DNA from: Daphnia carinata | Lineage: Eukaryota; Arthropoda; Branchiopoda; Diplostraca; Daphniidae | Direction: 5' to 3' | DNA: 64,000 nucleotides | Assembly (NCBI RefSeq): GCF_022539665.2 | Contig: NW_026712534.1 | Location: forward strand, 182,135-246,134 | Shown here: one piece after another, positions 11,745 through 22,643 of the stretch | How the letters are laid out: every line of letters begins with the position of its first letter | Position numbering within the stretch: position 1 is the first letter of the stretch | Notes under the pieces: model-generated | What the model was told of the DNA's origin: nothing | Databases searched by the model: none | What the model saw: only the letters and a program-made list of their open reading frames with translations | Position numbers and translations under genes: made by a program

Positions 11745-11780
11745 CGCTCCAGGTGAGGATTGAACTCGCGATTTCGGTAT
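11745..11780 (-). pseudogene. 3' half of a second tRNA-Ile(TAT)-like sequence
   Basis: On the minus strand TACCGAAATCGCGAGTTCAATCC followed by TCACCTGGAGCG matches the T arm and 3' acceptor strand of the tRNA-Ile at 11377. No 5' half is present upstream. It lies just 3' of the broken Tyr-rich gene. Confidence 0.45.
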
Positions 11781-11812
11781 TCCTTCGGAAATCTTTAGAT
11801 TCCTTCGCACAT

Positions 11813-12640
11813 TCACATTACTGACATATAAGCGGCGTAAGTGGTAGTGTAGTATTTGGAAATAGTGCTTTGGTGGCTCGCTGTAGTAGCTAGGAGTGGC
11901 AGATGTTGTTGTGTAGTATGTTGGAGCTTCAGTGTAATAACTTGGTGCCGCGTACATGGTGGTGTAGTACTCGGGAGCCTTCGTCGTGTAGTATCGTGGA
12001 CCCTCCGTCTTGTAATACATGCGAACCTCAGTATAGTAAGCTGGGACAGCGTACGTGGTAGGCGGGGAAGCGTAGATTGTCGTGTAATAGTCAGAGGCGT
12101 ATAGTAGGTGGGAGCTACGGTGTAGTAACTTGGAGTGGCATATGTTGTTGTGTAATACACTGGCGCTTCTGTGTAATAGCTCGGTGCGGAGTAGTATTTC
12201 AAGGCCTCCGTATAGTAAGTCGGAGCTGCATACGTAGTGGTGTAGTATTCAGATGCCTTGGTGCTGTAATACTTGGGCGCATCGGTGTAGGAAGTACGGG
12301 CCACATATGTCGTGGTGTAGTGCTCGGCCGCCTTCGTAGCGTAATACGACACAGCAGTGGTTGTCTGGTATGAATAGATACCGTATCCACAAGATGAACC
12401 CATCGGCACACTTAAAGTCGATCCAGTCATCAGAAGACGACAGCTAGTAGCAGCATAATGCCATCATAACCTGACGAAAAAAAAAACAAACATTAATTTT
12501 CATAATTCCATTATGACATTGAAATGCTTAAAACGACAATAAAGAATCATTTCACCTCGTTCAAACATCAATTTAATCAACAATTGCATCATCACATTAA
12601 CTAAAATCATTAAACAAGTTGAAGTGTGTACATTACCCAT
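11813..12640 (-). pseudogene. Tyr-rich repetitive secreted protein gene, frameshifted
   Basis: Exon 1 is probably only ATGG (12637-12640, donor GTAATG) and exon 2 begins at 12470 after TTTCGTCAG, the same design as the relative at 54137-54600. The joined start gives a signal-peptide-like run (IMLLLAVVF) that hits TGA TGA. One extra base relative to the relative explains this. The body is about 15 repeats of the type YYTTTYAAPSYYTEAP. The frame switches again near 12095 and back near 11875, ending with a stop at 11813. A TATAAAA lies at about 12762-12769. I call it a pseudogene, but clustered indel errors in a repetitive exon could mimic this. Role by analogy: secreted cuticle or shell matrix protein (inference). 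Confidence 0.6.
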
Positions 12641-15600
12641 GATTGCAGGTTGGAACTGGAAGACACTATATTAAATCAGCTATTGGTATTTGAAAGACTG
12701 CTAGTACTATACTGTGTCAGAGATGTTCACTCGACTAACCTCTACCTTCGATTTGACCTCGTTTTATAAGGTTTTCTATCATCCTGATTCGTCTTTTCAG
12801 GCCAGAGGGTCCACCTGTTCATTCTGACATAACAACCACTATTCCTACACTACCTCTAATCGCTCGTGTCGTATGCATTTTCAAATATCGAAGAAACGCA
12901 TAATTATCTTCCCCATCCCACTAACCATTGTTATGCGAGCGAATGAAGCGCCTAGAAAAAACGAATGCTGATTTAAATGTAATATCGACAATAATGAAAT
13001 TATATTCAAGATTATTTGCTGCGAATCTTAGAACTTACTGAAAAGAAATAAAGGTTCAACAGTAAGAATTATTAATTCAATATCATTCCTTACGTGAAGA
13101 ACTGTGAGGCTTCCAGCATCGTTGCAAACCCATGTATCGCGTATACAGAAGTATTTATATTTCTTCTTTTTCTTCGTCATTCATAAACGTTGCGGAATGA
13201 TCATTTTTCACCGCCTTTTTTTTGTTTCGATTTCGTCATTATTGACGATGGTGTAGTTATCCAATGGCACGAAATGGCTATGAATAATGAGCATCAGTAG
13301 CGCAATTGCGTGTGTCCACTAGTCAAAACTATCCGCCAACATGTTGTTCCAAAGCTACCTAATTAGTAATTTGCTTTCAATGTGCGTCACCTAGTTTAAT
13401 TTGTTCTTGTACAGTACGTTTAAATTCTATACCTGTGATTCATTCCGGATGCCGTCGAGTCATTCCAACTAGTTGGAATTTTGTTTTTCTAGAGTTTCGT
13501 TTTGTGATGAAGCACTTGCTATTGATGTTAATACCTGGTGTTATAGTTTTCATTCACGCGCTAAATAGGGTCCCTTTAGAAATCTTTGCAATCACGCGTG
13601 ATTCAGTTTCAACGATGAAGCGCTACAATAGAAAACAATACCGTTGCCATAAGAAACTGGGAAAAGATAATGTAAAGGCTTTGTTGTTTTATGAATAGCT
13701 ACGCCAAACGGTTTAGAAGAGTTTTCAACACCATCTCGAGTTTCTAGTAGAAAGAAGTTCTGTGTGTCAACAACGATGGTGAATAACGTCAAAGGTGCTG
13801 TGCATATTAAAGTTGTTTTCCACTTCGGAAGCGAATGACGCGATTGATTTTCAAAATAAACTGAAATACGATTGCAGAAATTGAAATGCAAAGATTTCTA
13901 AGTCAAATTGTATACTACCTGAATAGGAATTTCCTGCTTGCTTCTCGTACACTTTAGTACAAGTCTTAGTACACATTAACCAACACTTAATCTGTGTTGC
14001 CTTTCCTTTTCATGTAAAGAAATTAGATGTGTTATTATTGCTCTTCAGGTTGTCTGTGTGCATCAGGATGTGGCACGTCATTTCGACGCCCTCTGTGCTC
14101 CTACGATTGCCTAATTAAATGTGTATATACAAATGGAGGCCGATAATAGGCGTAAGAAAATCATACAATCTATATAATAAGAAAAATTACTATTCTTTTG
14201 GTAAAACTACAAAGATACTCAAAAAAAAAAAAGAAATGAAAAAAAATTTCACAGAACTATACGCTAAGAAAAGTACTTAAGGCACCACAAAACTTTAAGA
14301 AACTCCAGCAAATTGTTTTGATTTTATTATTTAACAGACAACGGCAGAATGCACCAGCCAACTAAGAATTCTCCTTTTTCCGTTCGGCGTTCGTTGGTTT
14401 GTTTACTTTCATAACGCATTTCATCGTCTGCTTGAAGCCTAAATCGTTGCCAGATCCACAAATAATGAAAATAATTTTCTCTAATTTTCAAAATCAAGGC
14501 GGGGTTCTATTAACTTTAATACACACATTACCTAACCTGTTAGTATTGTACAATTCATGCCCACACGAGGCAGATTGAAAAGACAAGCACGCATCTTTCA
14601 ACTTTTGTTAAAACTAATTAATAAGCTGAAAATATTCTAGAAAGCCATTCCATGAATCGAAAACATACAACGAACCTAAAAATGTAATAAAATCTAAAAT
14701 TGAAGCTGAAAAAATGTTTTAGTGCGGGTCCCGATTTGAACCTTTGGCCCTGGCGATCGTCTGGACGGACATAACGTTGTAATTTACCGGAAGTTATTGT
14801 TAATTATTAATAAAATAATTACGTCGAATTGCTAATTTTACATTTTGCTTTTTCCTTTGTTTTATTTTATTTCTCAAATGCCATTAATTCGAAAAAATGT
14901 GATCATCGACCGTAGACTCGCGCCCCAAGTTCAGGTTCCATGTCCCATGTTTCCATGTACATTCCTTCAATCCCTCTAAGCCTCATCTAGGGTCATTGAT
15001 GATCATCAGACGCCATAACCACTCGGCTATGGACGCCCAACTTAATGTGTTTTCGAATTACTTTTAATGTTCCTTCCATAGAGCAGTTTAATGTTACAAA
15101 ACCCGTTAGGACATTGTCAAATTCATTTCATGCATTCTTATATGAGTTTTATTTTAAACTTTGTAAAACAATATTTTTTTTTACCAAATGAAAAAATTCA
15201 TTTAATTTCATAACTCTTGTAGACTTTAAACTTGGTGCTGATAGTACATTTGTTTCTGTTTGTTGAACATTTTTCCACCATGGCATAATTTTGAAAAATA
15301 GCGGGGTTCCCGCCGTTGCCCCGAAAACCCACCCCGCTTGAAAAGCATGTATGTTTTTCACCCCGAAACGACCGCCTTTTCGCGATGCCCTGCGGGACAA
15401 GCTTGAATATTACGCTGCCCCGAAACTAAAATAAAAAAATTGAATTAAAGTGAAATTATCCGTCCTTTGTTATGATGCTTTTTTTGGCCGCCCGTGGCCA
15501 CCCATTTAACTACGTTGCATCCAGCAGACAAATTGCTGCACTGATCTCATTATCCGCGAAATGCCAACAATCCATCACGGTACATTTTGTTTCGAAAATA

Positions 15601-16300
15601 AATTTCAGATACAACACTTCTCTTCAATTGCTTTAATTAAATCGTCTAGTACGGTTCCATCAGTGCCCTATTGCAATTCAACGGTGTTGACTTTTCATGG
15701 TGGGATGACAAAGAACGGAGAACAGCAATACTTTTGGTTTGGGAACAAAAAAAGCATGCACACTTGTCTATGCGAAATGTTAGCCAGTTTGGTGGTACCG
15801 ACCGGCATATAGAGCGGGTGCCAGCGGGCCGAATTTGTTTGGCCATTACCTACATCACACAGTTAGTTTAATAGTCCTAGATCAATTCGAATTCGTAAAT
15901 GAAAACGTTTAAGTTGAGCATAGCGGAAAAGCTTGCTGTATGTGGCGAAAAATTGATTGCAATGCAGATAAGTAACAATACTTTGGGATACAATACTCGA
16001 TAAATACGGATTCTGGATTCCATTAACAAGATTCAAAGCATCTTTGAGCAGTTGGTTATGAAGAAATAATGCAGCAAAATGACAACACAAATGGCAATTG
16101 TAGATGAATAGTCTTGCCATATTCAAACGTTAGATTAGGTTAGAAAGAGTTGAAAGACAGGTTTTTCAGCTTTCAAAAAATGTAATATTTCTTTCTTATC
16201 TGACAGAAATAAAATAGTATTGGATTATTGGCATGATGCCATGAATGTTCGATGGTTAAACTTGAATATAACCTTCATGTGCTTGTCGAAATTTACCAAA
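12641..16300. other. Long spacer with tRNA-like fragments and a GC-rich repeat patch
   Basis: No gene supported. A box-A-like stretch on the minus strand at about 15015-15040 (TAGCCGAGTGGTTATGG, typical of Leu/Ser tRNAs) has no partner arm, so it may be a tRNA-derived SINE head. A box-B-like GGTTCAAATCGGGAC occurs on the minus strand at about 14726-14745. A GC-rich patch at 15300-15420 (GCGGGGTTCCCGCCG, CCCCGCTTG, CCTGCGGG) stands out against AT-rich surroundings and may be a transposon end. Short frames (13435-13698, 15149-15400) show no family features. Confidence 0.4.
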
Positions 16301-16309
16301 ATGCACCTG

Positions 16310-16408
16310 GTAGATTGATTGCATTTATATTTACACCACACTTGCGATAAACGAGATATACAAAAATTATCGGACATACTTTAAATATTCAATCACGTGT
16401 CGGGAAAT
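16310..16408 (+). promoter_or_regulatory. Orphan cuticle-type promoter fragment
   Basis: GATTGCATTTATATTTACACCA and ATTATCGGACATAC match the region just upstream of the cuticle gene copy at 19751 (19667-19720) in the same orientation. No plus-strand cuticle gene follows. Instead the 3' end of the minus-strand gene at 16409 begins. This looks like a promoter left behind at a rearrangement junction. Confidence 0.5.
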
Positions 16409-17122
16409 CTAGTAAATCTTGTAACCCTTTCCATTGAAGGGGATGTGAACGGGGGCAACGGGGAGCTCGTATTCATGGACGGGGGCCACGGGCAAGTGAT
16501 CACCTTTGGGCTGGAATCCAGCATCATCAGCGGTCCAGGTCAAAGTGAACTTGTCGCCTTCAGGTGAAATCCAGTAGGAAGATCCCTTGTTGGTGTTGCC
16601 CATAACATCTTCGTAGGTGGCCTTTCCGTAAGAATCGTAAGCGACTCCTTGCATCTTCTTCTGAACTTGAGATTCTTCACGGGTTGTGTAGTCAGACTGG
16701 CCGTAGCTGTGGGTTAAAGGAATTTCATGTTTTGAAATATGAGAATCTATAGTCTCTTTGTTATTACGCATAAACCATGAAAATTATTTACCTCCACTGG
16801 CTGCTGCCATCGATGTTGCGCTCGTCGGATTGGCTAGTGACTGTAATGTCAGCGTATTTGTTATCCTTGTAGCTTGGTGTGGGGTAGGCTGGTGTGGGGT
16901 AGCTAGGCGTAGGGTACTTGGGTGCGGTGTAGCTAGGGGTAGCGAATTTTGATGCAGGGTAGCTGGGAGCTTTGTATTCAGGGTTATAGCTGGAAGGAAC
17001 GGCAGCGGCAATAGCCAAGACGGCAGCGAACAACAACTGTCGTCCAATGTATTAATTAAATAAATATCTAAAATTTTTAGTTTTCGGAAAATATAAGCAA
17101 TAAAATGCCTCACGAGCTTCAT
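16409..17122 (-). CDS. Cuticle protein, RR-type chitin-binding
   Basis: Secreted structural protein predicted to bind chitin in the exoskeleton. Three exons: 17114-17122 (Met-Lys-Leu, donor GTGAGG), 16792-17036 (acceptor GACAG, donor GTAAAT) and 16409-16706 (acceptor TGTGG... read as CACAG), giving 183 residues. The N-terminus is a signal peptide (MKLLLFAAVLAIAAAVP). Residues 20-60 are Pro/Tyr/Ser repeats (TPSYPTPAYPTPSY), followed by the conserved SQSDERN block. The C-terminal half holds the chitin-binding-4 core (SSYWISPEGDKFTLTWTADDAGFQPKG in two parts) and ends VHIPFNGKGYKIY. A TATAAAA is at about 17179-17185 with an initiator-like ATCAGTTG at 17148-17155. It is divergent from the gene at 17763 across 640 bp. 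Frame fully open. Confidence 0.92.
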
Positions 17123-17762
17123 GCTGTACTAGGAGGTTTTGATAAACAACTGATGGTCTGAGTCCTTCTATCCTGGACTTTTATAGTTGAGTGAGAGGCA
17201 AAGAGCATTCAGTTGACCTAGTTGTTTTGGCAGCTAGATTTCGCTAGAGCAAATTAGGTTTTGGGCGTTGAATAAAATACCTTACTTTCGCTTTTCCCCT
17301 TAACCACAGTGCATTTTTGATTTCGTTTGGCTGGTGAAGGATTTATTTTGTCTCCTGGTCTATGATGATGAGAAATCAATATCTTGTTATAGGAGTATTC
17401 ACACGTCAGTGTCTATGAAATACAAATAATATAATTTATCTTACTAAAATCAGATTGACGAACGATAATTTGCTCAATTCCTAAATCATCAGTCGGTGGT
17501 AATATGTGACAATTCTGAAGGAAAATCATCAGCAAATTGTGTTAGGTTTCTACTTATCGAAAACAATCACTGCATTACAAGGGCCATGACCTGTAATGCA
17601 AACCAAATCATTTAGCCACCACAAGGCGGTGATCGCCGCTTTCAAAAACTAAGTAAAGAAATCAAATGAAAATGAAAGACACCCAATATTTTTTCGACTA
17701 TATAAGGCCGTCTGAAGGTGATTGAAGACATCAGTTGTTCAACTCTTCAACCCGCTCTCAAC
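17123..17762. promoter_or_regulatory. Divergent promoter region between two cuticle genes
   Basis: This 640-bp region serves two genes read away from each other. Minus side: CTATAAAAG at 17179-17186 and ATCAGTTG about 30 bp downstream. Plus side: CTATATAAGG at 17698-17706 and ATCAGTTG at about 17730-17737, again about 30 bp away. Both start with the same ATCAGTTG arthropod-type initiator. Sequence 17123-17470 is repeated upstream of the gene at 58576. Confidence 0.7.
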
Positions 17763-18477
17763 ATGAAACTAGTAATATAATTTCTTTAAATTTTTCTTTT
17801 ATTTACAATTTCATAGCTTATTGAAAAGCTTTTTTCGCAGTTTATTATCGCCGCTTTCTTGGCCGTCGCTGCCGCTGTTCCATCCAGCTACAAGCCGGAA
17901 AACAAGGCTCCTAGCTCCCCTGCCCCAAGCTACCCCGCACCGGCTTACCCTGCACCAGCCTACCCTGCACCAGCCTACCCTGCACCAGCCTACCCCGCAC
18001 CAGCTTATCCTACTCTCAGCTACAACAAGGATAACAAATACGCTGGTATCACCATCACCAGCCAATCTGACGAGCGCAATCTCGATGGCAGCAGCCAATG
18101 GAGGTGAATCTATTTCATACTTTATACTCATCATTTTAAGAACTAAAAATAACCATTAAAAAAATTTTATTATTTCAACCGATAGCTATGCCCAGTCTGA
18201 CTACACCACCCGCGAAGAGTCTCAGGTTCAGAAAAAGATGGAAGGAATCACCTATGATTCTTACGGCAAAGAATCATACGGTGAGGTCCTAGGCAACACC
18301 AACAAAGGATCCTCTTACTGGGTTTCTCCTGAAGGCCAGAAATTCATTTTGACGTGGACCGCTGATGATGCTGGATTCCAGCCCAAAGGTGACCACTTGC
18401 CCGTCGCCCCCGTTCATGAATACGAGCTCCCAGTTGCGCCTGCTCTCCCTTATTCACGCACTGGACCCGGTTACTAA
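17763..18477 (+). CDS. Cuticle protein, RR-type chitin-binding
   Basis: Three exons: 17763-17771 (Met-Lys-Leu, donor GTAATA), 17841-18103 (acceptor TCGCAG, donor GTGAAT) and 18186-18477 (acceptor CGATAG). The frame is open and gives 187 residues. The signal peptide is FIIAAFLAVAAAVP after the MKL. The middle has five or six YPAPA repeats. The conserved SQSDERNLDGSSQW block crosses the last splice junction in phase (AG|C Ser). The C-terminal chitin-binding-4 core is followed by VAPVHEYELPVAP and a distinct tail (LPYSRTGPGY). AATAAA lies at 18544-18549. The 3' half is duplicated in inverted orientation at 1504-1965. Confidence 0.93.
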
Positions 18478-19975
18478 GTTGTAAACTTTCCTTACGTGAA
18501 ATTTGAATGGCATGAACCATCCAAGTGTAATTTACTGATGAGAAATAAACGCAAATTATGTTTTGATTTCCGTAAAAGCTAATTATCTGAGTAGACTAAA
18601 CAAATGTTTCATTATACGCATGGAACTTCTTTACTTGTAGAAGAATGACGTAGCCAGCGCAGTTATTACCTTCGTTTCCACCGATTTCCGTCATTTCCAT
18701 TCGTCGAAAACAAAGCGACGAAGGTGACCGGTTTCACACACAAATTAAATCAACCAAGCTGCTAATCATGTTTTCTCTGATTATATTGCCAACGTTGCAA
18801 GACAGGTGCAATTTCAGGACTGGCAAGATTTAGTTATGCGTGCTAGTCACGTGCCACCTAGTGACGACCGAGGAGAAGCTTGCCGGTCTTACGGCGGGAC
18901 ACGATCCAATCACGACCCGTGATTACACCATCCGACTTTTCTATTATGGCTTTTTTCGCATGTAGTTATTTTTCTAGCGTAAAAGAAATTCTATCCAGAA
19001 GACATTAAAGGAAGTAAAGAATAAAGTTCATTGATTAAAATTCCCAATTTTGTTAATTTTTTTTCCTAAATTTAACATTAAACGTAAGCTTGCGCCATAA
19101 TGACCGTAGCCTTTTATCAGTGATAGTTAGATCATCTATTGTACAGTATAAAAGACTTGATAAAACAATTTATGTTTGGTAACGGTGTTGGTTCGCTAGC
19201 GCCGTTACTGCGCGTATGTGCCTTACTAATGCTTATCTAATTCTAATGGCAGGTCTGGGAATGGCTGGAAAGAGTGACGCAAAGGTCGGACTAGGTAAAA
19301 TAACGATGGACTGTGACCACGCTGGCTGGTTCCATGGAAAACAAACGCTATAAACTCTAAATGGAAATTAGGTGTCCACATGAATTATAAACGGTGGATT
19401 AATACGGATATGACGACCAAACCCACTCTTTTCTCACGTTACAGGTAAATTAAACTTCAAAAATATTTTTTATGATTGTTTAATAATGTTATAGTTGTCA
19501 ATAACAAAAATTTTACCGAACCGAAAGAGTTAGAGTAGTGTGTGATTCCATAAACGACGTCCACAAGCTCCTTACCACAAATATTTGCATGACCATCTAT
19601 GAAAACAAAACGTGTAAATAAGTTGTTCAATACGTTATAGAAATAAAAGGCATTTTGCTTACGTTGATTGCATTTATATTTACACCATGCGTTCGATATA
19701 TAGATATAATTTATCGGACATGTTTTTAATATTTTTGTCCAAAGTACAACATGATGCTGGTAAGGCTTTTATTTTTAATTCTTCTTTTAGTGGAAAAAAT
19801 TCGAACTTTAAACTAATACCGGGATTCCCCGACAGTTCTTTGTCGCTGCATTTTTGGCTGTTGCTACCGCCATACCATCCAGCTTCAAACCGGTATACAA
19901 AGTTCCCAGCTATCCTGCCCTAAGCTACCCTGCACCAAAATACCCTTCATCAACCTACCCTGTAACAGCTTATCC
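18017..19975 (+). repeat. Right arm of the 1.96-kb inverted duplication
   Basis: Reverse complement of 1-1965. It begins inside exon 2 of the gene at 17763 (CAGCTAC, 18017-18023) and runs through its 3' end, the 1.2-kb spacer and the start of the next cuticle gene copy. Part of the spacer (about 18915-19740) is present a third time, more diverged, at about 58940-59740. Confidence 0.93.
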
Positions 19976-20464
19976 CGCACCAGCCTACCCTGCTCCAAGC
20001 TACAACAAGGATAACAAATACGCCGACGTTACCATCAATAGCCAATCTGACGAGCGCAACCTCGATGGCAGCAGCCAATGGAGGTAGGCGCATTACCTTA
20101 TACTCACCAACGTATGGTTTAAAAGTATTCATATTTTTTTTTATTAAATTCTATTCTATTCACCTACAGCTACGGCCAGTCTGGCTACCAACTCGTGAAG
20201 AGTCTCAGGCCCAGAAGAAGATGCAAGGAGTCACCTACGATTCCTACGGCAAAGAATCGTACGGTGAAATCCTAGGCAACACCAATAAAGGATCCTCTTA
20301 CTGGGTTTCTCCTGAAGGCCAAAAATTCACTTTGACCTGGGCCGCTGATGAAGCCGGTTTCCAGCCCAAATGAGAACACTTTCCCGTTTCTCCCGTCCAC
20401 GAATACGAACTTCCAGTCGCCCCTGTCCATATCCCTTTCAACGGCAAAGGCTACAAGATCTACT
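19751..20464 (+). pseudogene. Cuticle protein gene copy with frameshift and stop
   Basis: Layout as in the intact relatives: exon 1 19751-19759 (Met-Met-Leu; the inverted copy has Met-Lys-Leu), exon 2 19836-20083 and exon 3 from 20170. Exon 2 encodes signal peptide FFVAAFLAVATAIP and Pro/Tyr repeats, in frame. In exon 3 one base is missing near 20190 (CTACCAACTCG against the family's ACTACACCACCCG), which throws the correctly spliced frame off. The family frame continues until a TGA at 20371-20373, where relatives have GGTGAC. The family C-terminus (HIPFNGKGYKIY) is still recognisable to 20464. Two independent lesions make this a pseudogene. Confidence 0.8.
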
Positions 20465-21350
20465 AAATTAATGAAACCTCAGTTGAGTAAATAATTCAAA
20501 GTCATTTATTCTATGCCTTACGCCTCTGTTGCTTTCGGTGTAAAAACGTGTACATATAAAACTAATAGCATCTAGCAAACGTGTTCGTCTGAAATTTTAT
20601 TTAGTTCTTCATGAAATTGGGTTGTTGCGTCGAAGCTGGTTGCTCGGCGTTGATTTGTTGTGGAAGAGTACTGGGATACGACTGAATTATATGTAGGTGC
20701 AACATGATGTGAAACCATGCTGGATATTGAGCAGAAACGGACGGAGAGATAAACACTTAAAAAAGTGCTTAATATAGTAACTAATCAAAATTATTGTTCA
20801 TGTTCGATTATCGGTTTACGATTAAAATTTTAAGTGTAGAGTCCAAGGTTCCTCTTTCAATAAACCTTGGTATTAAATAGCGAATTTGCTGAAATAAACT
20901 AATAATAAAAAACAGCTATGACGTAATCTCGTTTTTTTATTACTTTACTCCTTCTCTTGTTTTTTTCTAATAATGCTAATAATTTTAAATATGATAATAA
21001 TGATGGCCGCTGCCTTATTTTTATCCCTTTTTCTTTTTTTTCTTCTGTCATATTGTCTCACGTTTCAGTTTCAACCTCGAAAGGTTACCGCTGGGATTGA
21101 GCTACGTTACATTTTTACCATGTCTGAGCAGTTCGTTTACATTACCTCTGTGATTAAGATGCACCCATAATGGATACTTTTAGCCGCCTTAAACATTAAA
21201 CAGATAGATTTGTATTACGCCATACCTACCTTCTTCTATTTACTGGCTTCCTGTGAAACGAAAGTTTCCTCCTTTTCCTCCCAACTAAAAATCAAACGAC
21301 TATTAAACCCTACCTCAATCGCCAGCTATAGGAGGAATCGCACAATTTTT
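20465..21350. other. AT-rich spacer; no gene seen
   Basis: No supported coding region. A short minus-strand frame ending in an MKN stop at about 20602-20715 (Pro/Gln-rich) could be a terminal exon, but there is no other support. Confidence 0.35.
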
Positions 21351-21500
21351 TTCCCATTGCCTTTTATTTCACTCACTCGTATCTCCCACTTTTCTTCCCA
21401 TTGCCTTTTAGTTCGCTCACTGGTATCGCCCACTCTTATCACGTTCTTTTTTTTATTTTCTACTACCTCTTGGTTCGCTCACTGGTATCCCTCGTTGTTA
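21351..21500 (+). repeat. Degenerate tandem repeat, about 47-70 bp units
   Basis: TTCCCATTGCCTTTTA is followed by TTC.CTCACT.GTAT at about 21351 and 21398. A third shorter copy (TTGGTTCGCTCACTGGTATCCC) is near 21470. Confidence 0.6.
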
Positions 21501-21550
21501 CACGCCTCTTTGTCCGCTAGTGTACTTATACTAATGGCTATTCGCGCTCG

Positions 21551-21892
21551 TAGTATTACACTACAATCTACGCTTCCCCGGCTTACTACATTGAGGCCTC
21601 AATATATTACTCTGCTCCGAGCTACACGACAAGTGCGTTGTACTACACCACTGCAGAGGCGCCCAGTATTACGTACCCCGTAACATACTATACCGCAGCT
21701 GCTCCATCTTTTTACGCTGAGACGACCTACTACACTGAAGCCCCGAAATTCTACGCTGCCCCAAGTTACTACAGCAACGCTGCTCTTTCATACTATGTGG
21801 AACCTACCTACTACACCACAACTTATGTTGTCCCATCTTACTACAGCACAAAGGCTGCTGAATACTACACTATGTCCCAAACGGGCAACTAG
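21551..21892 (+). pseudogene. Fragment of the Tyr-rich repetitive protein family
   Basis: An open frame follows a TAG at 21551-21553 and ends with TAG at 21890-21892. It encodes about 112 residues of the repeat type seen at 11813-12430 (YYTTIYASPAYY, TYYTEAPKFYAAPSYY, VVPSYYSTKAAEYYT). No signal peptide exon or in-frame ATG is visible before the repeats. This is probably a 5'-truncated copy, though an unseen upstream exon is possible. Confidence 0.5.
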
Positions 21893-22068
21893 AATAGCCC
21901 AGAGGTGAATGGAAGTCATGATTGTCGACCACTGAGTTTCTGAAAACTAAAATGTAATAGGAACAAAATTTAAATCAGATTCTTTCGAGTTTATGAAAAG
22001 GTTTACATCGTGTGTAAGTGATAAAAAGGGAAATATTTGCCCTCCGCAATTGGCTTCAAACCCCCCTT

Positions 22069-22643
22069 TAACTTGTTTTTTCACCGTTTGAAGGCATATC
22101 GTGATGATTAGACATATTAATATTGCCTAGCATCGTAGTAATCCTTACCGACTGTTATTCTGTTAACTCCACAATAGGATAGACTTTCGCTTAAACTACA
22201 GGAGGGTCGTAAAATACAGGGTTTTCCGTCTCTGAACTTGCACGGGTTTTTAACGCAAGGCCCTGTATTCATAGTGGTAAAAAGTGCTCCTTGACTTCAA
22301 CAGGCTACGTTACGTAACTACTAAAGCCCCGCATCCAAAGCATCTGTGACTTAATTTAGGTAGATGAACTTCATCACCACTAGGGTAGATTTCTTCTAAC
22401 AGGAGAATCAACCAACACCACCAAGCTGATACTATCAACTTGATGATCCCTCCCAAAGAAGCCTAGTCTATAGGCCATCAGATACTTTGAACAAGCTTTA
22501 CTGTTCGTCAAGGCGGTTATGGAAGAAGTGTAAATCCGGTTAGGTTCTCAATGCTCAATCTCAACGCATCGAGAGGCCCTTTTACTTGTTTCTTCACCGT
22601 TTGAAGGCATATCGTGATGATTAGACATCTCAATATTGCCTAG
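22069..22643 (+). repeat. Direct repeat pair of about 67 bp
   Basis: The phrase CACCGTTTGAAGGCATATCGTGATGATTAGACAT and its flanks (..TTAACTTGTTTTTT.., ..CAATATTGCCTAGCA..) occur at about 22069-22135 and again at 22577-22643, about 508 bp apart. The rest of 21893-23051 shows no gene. Confidence 0.7.

Noticed and set aside
11856-12373. Plus-strand frames with Cys/Trp/Val-rich repeats
   Set aside because: They are the reverse complement of the Tyr-rich repeat gene; repetition keeps the opposite strand open.
14990-15045. tRNA-Leu/Ser-like 5' half on the minus strand
   Set aside because: Good box A but no convincing box B or acceptor partner at the right distance; not annotated as a tRNA gene.
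16784-17122. 112-codon unspliced frame starting at the cuticle gene ATG
   Set aside because: Reads through a clear GTGAGG donor into intron sequence. The spliced model gives the conserved family protein.
17811-18134. Minus-strand 107-codon frame over the cuticle repeats
   Set aside because: Reverse complement of Pro/Ala/Tyr repeats and intron; not a gene.
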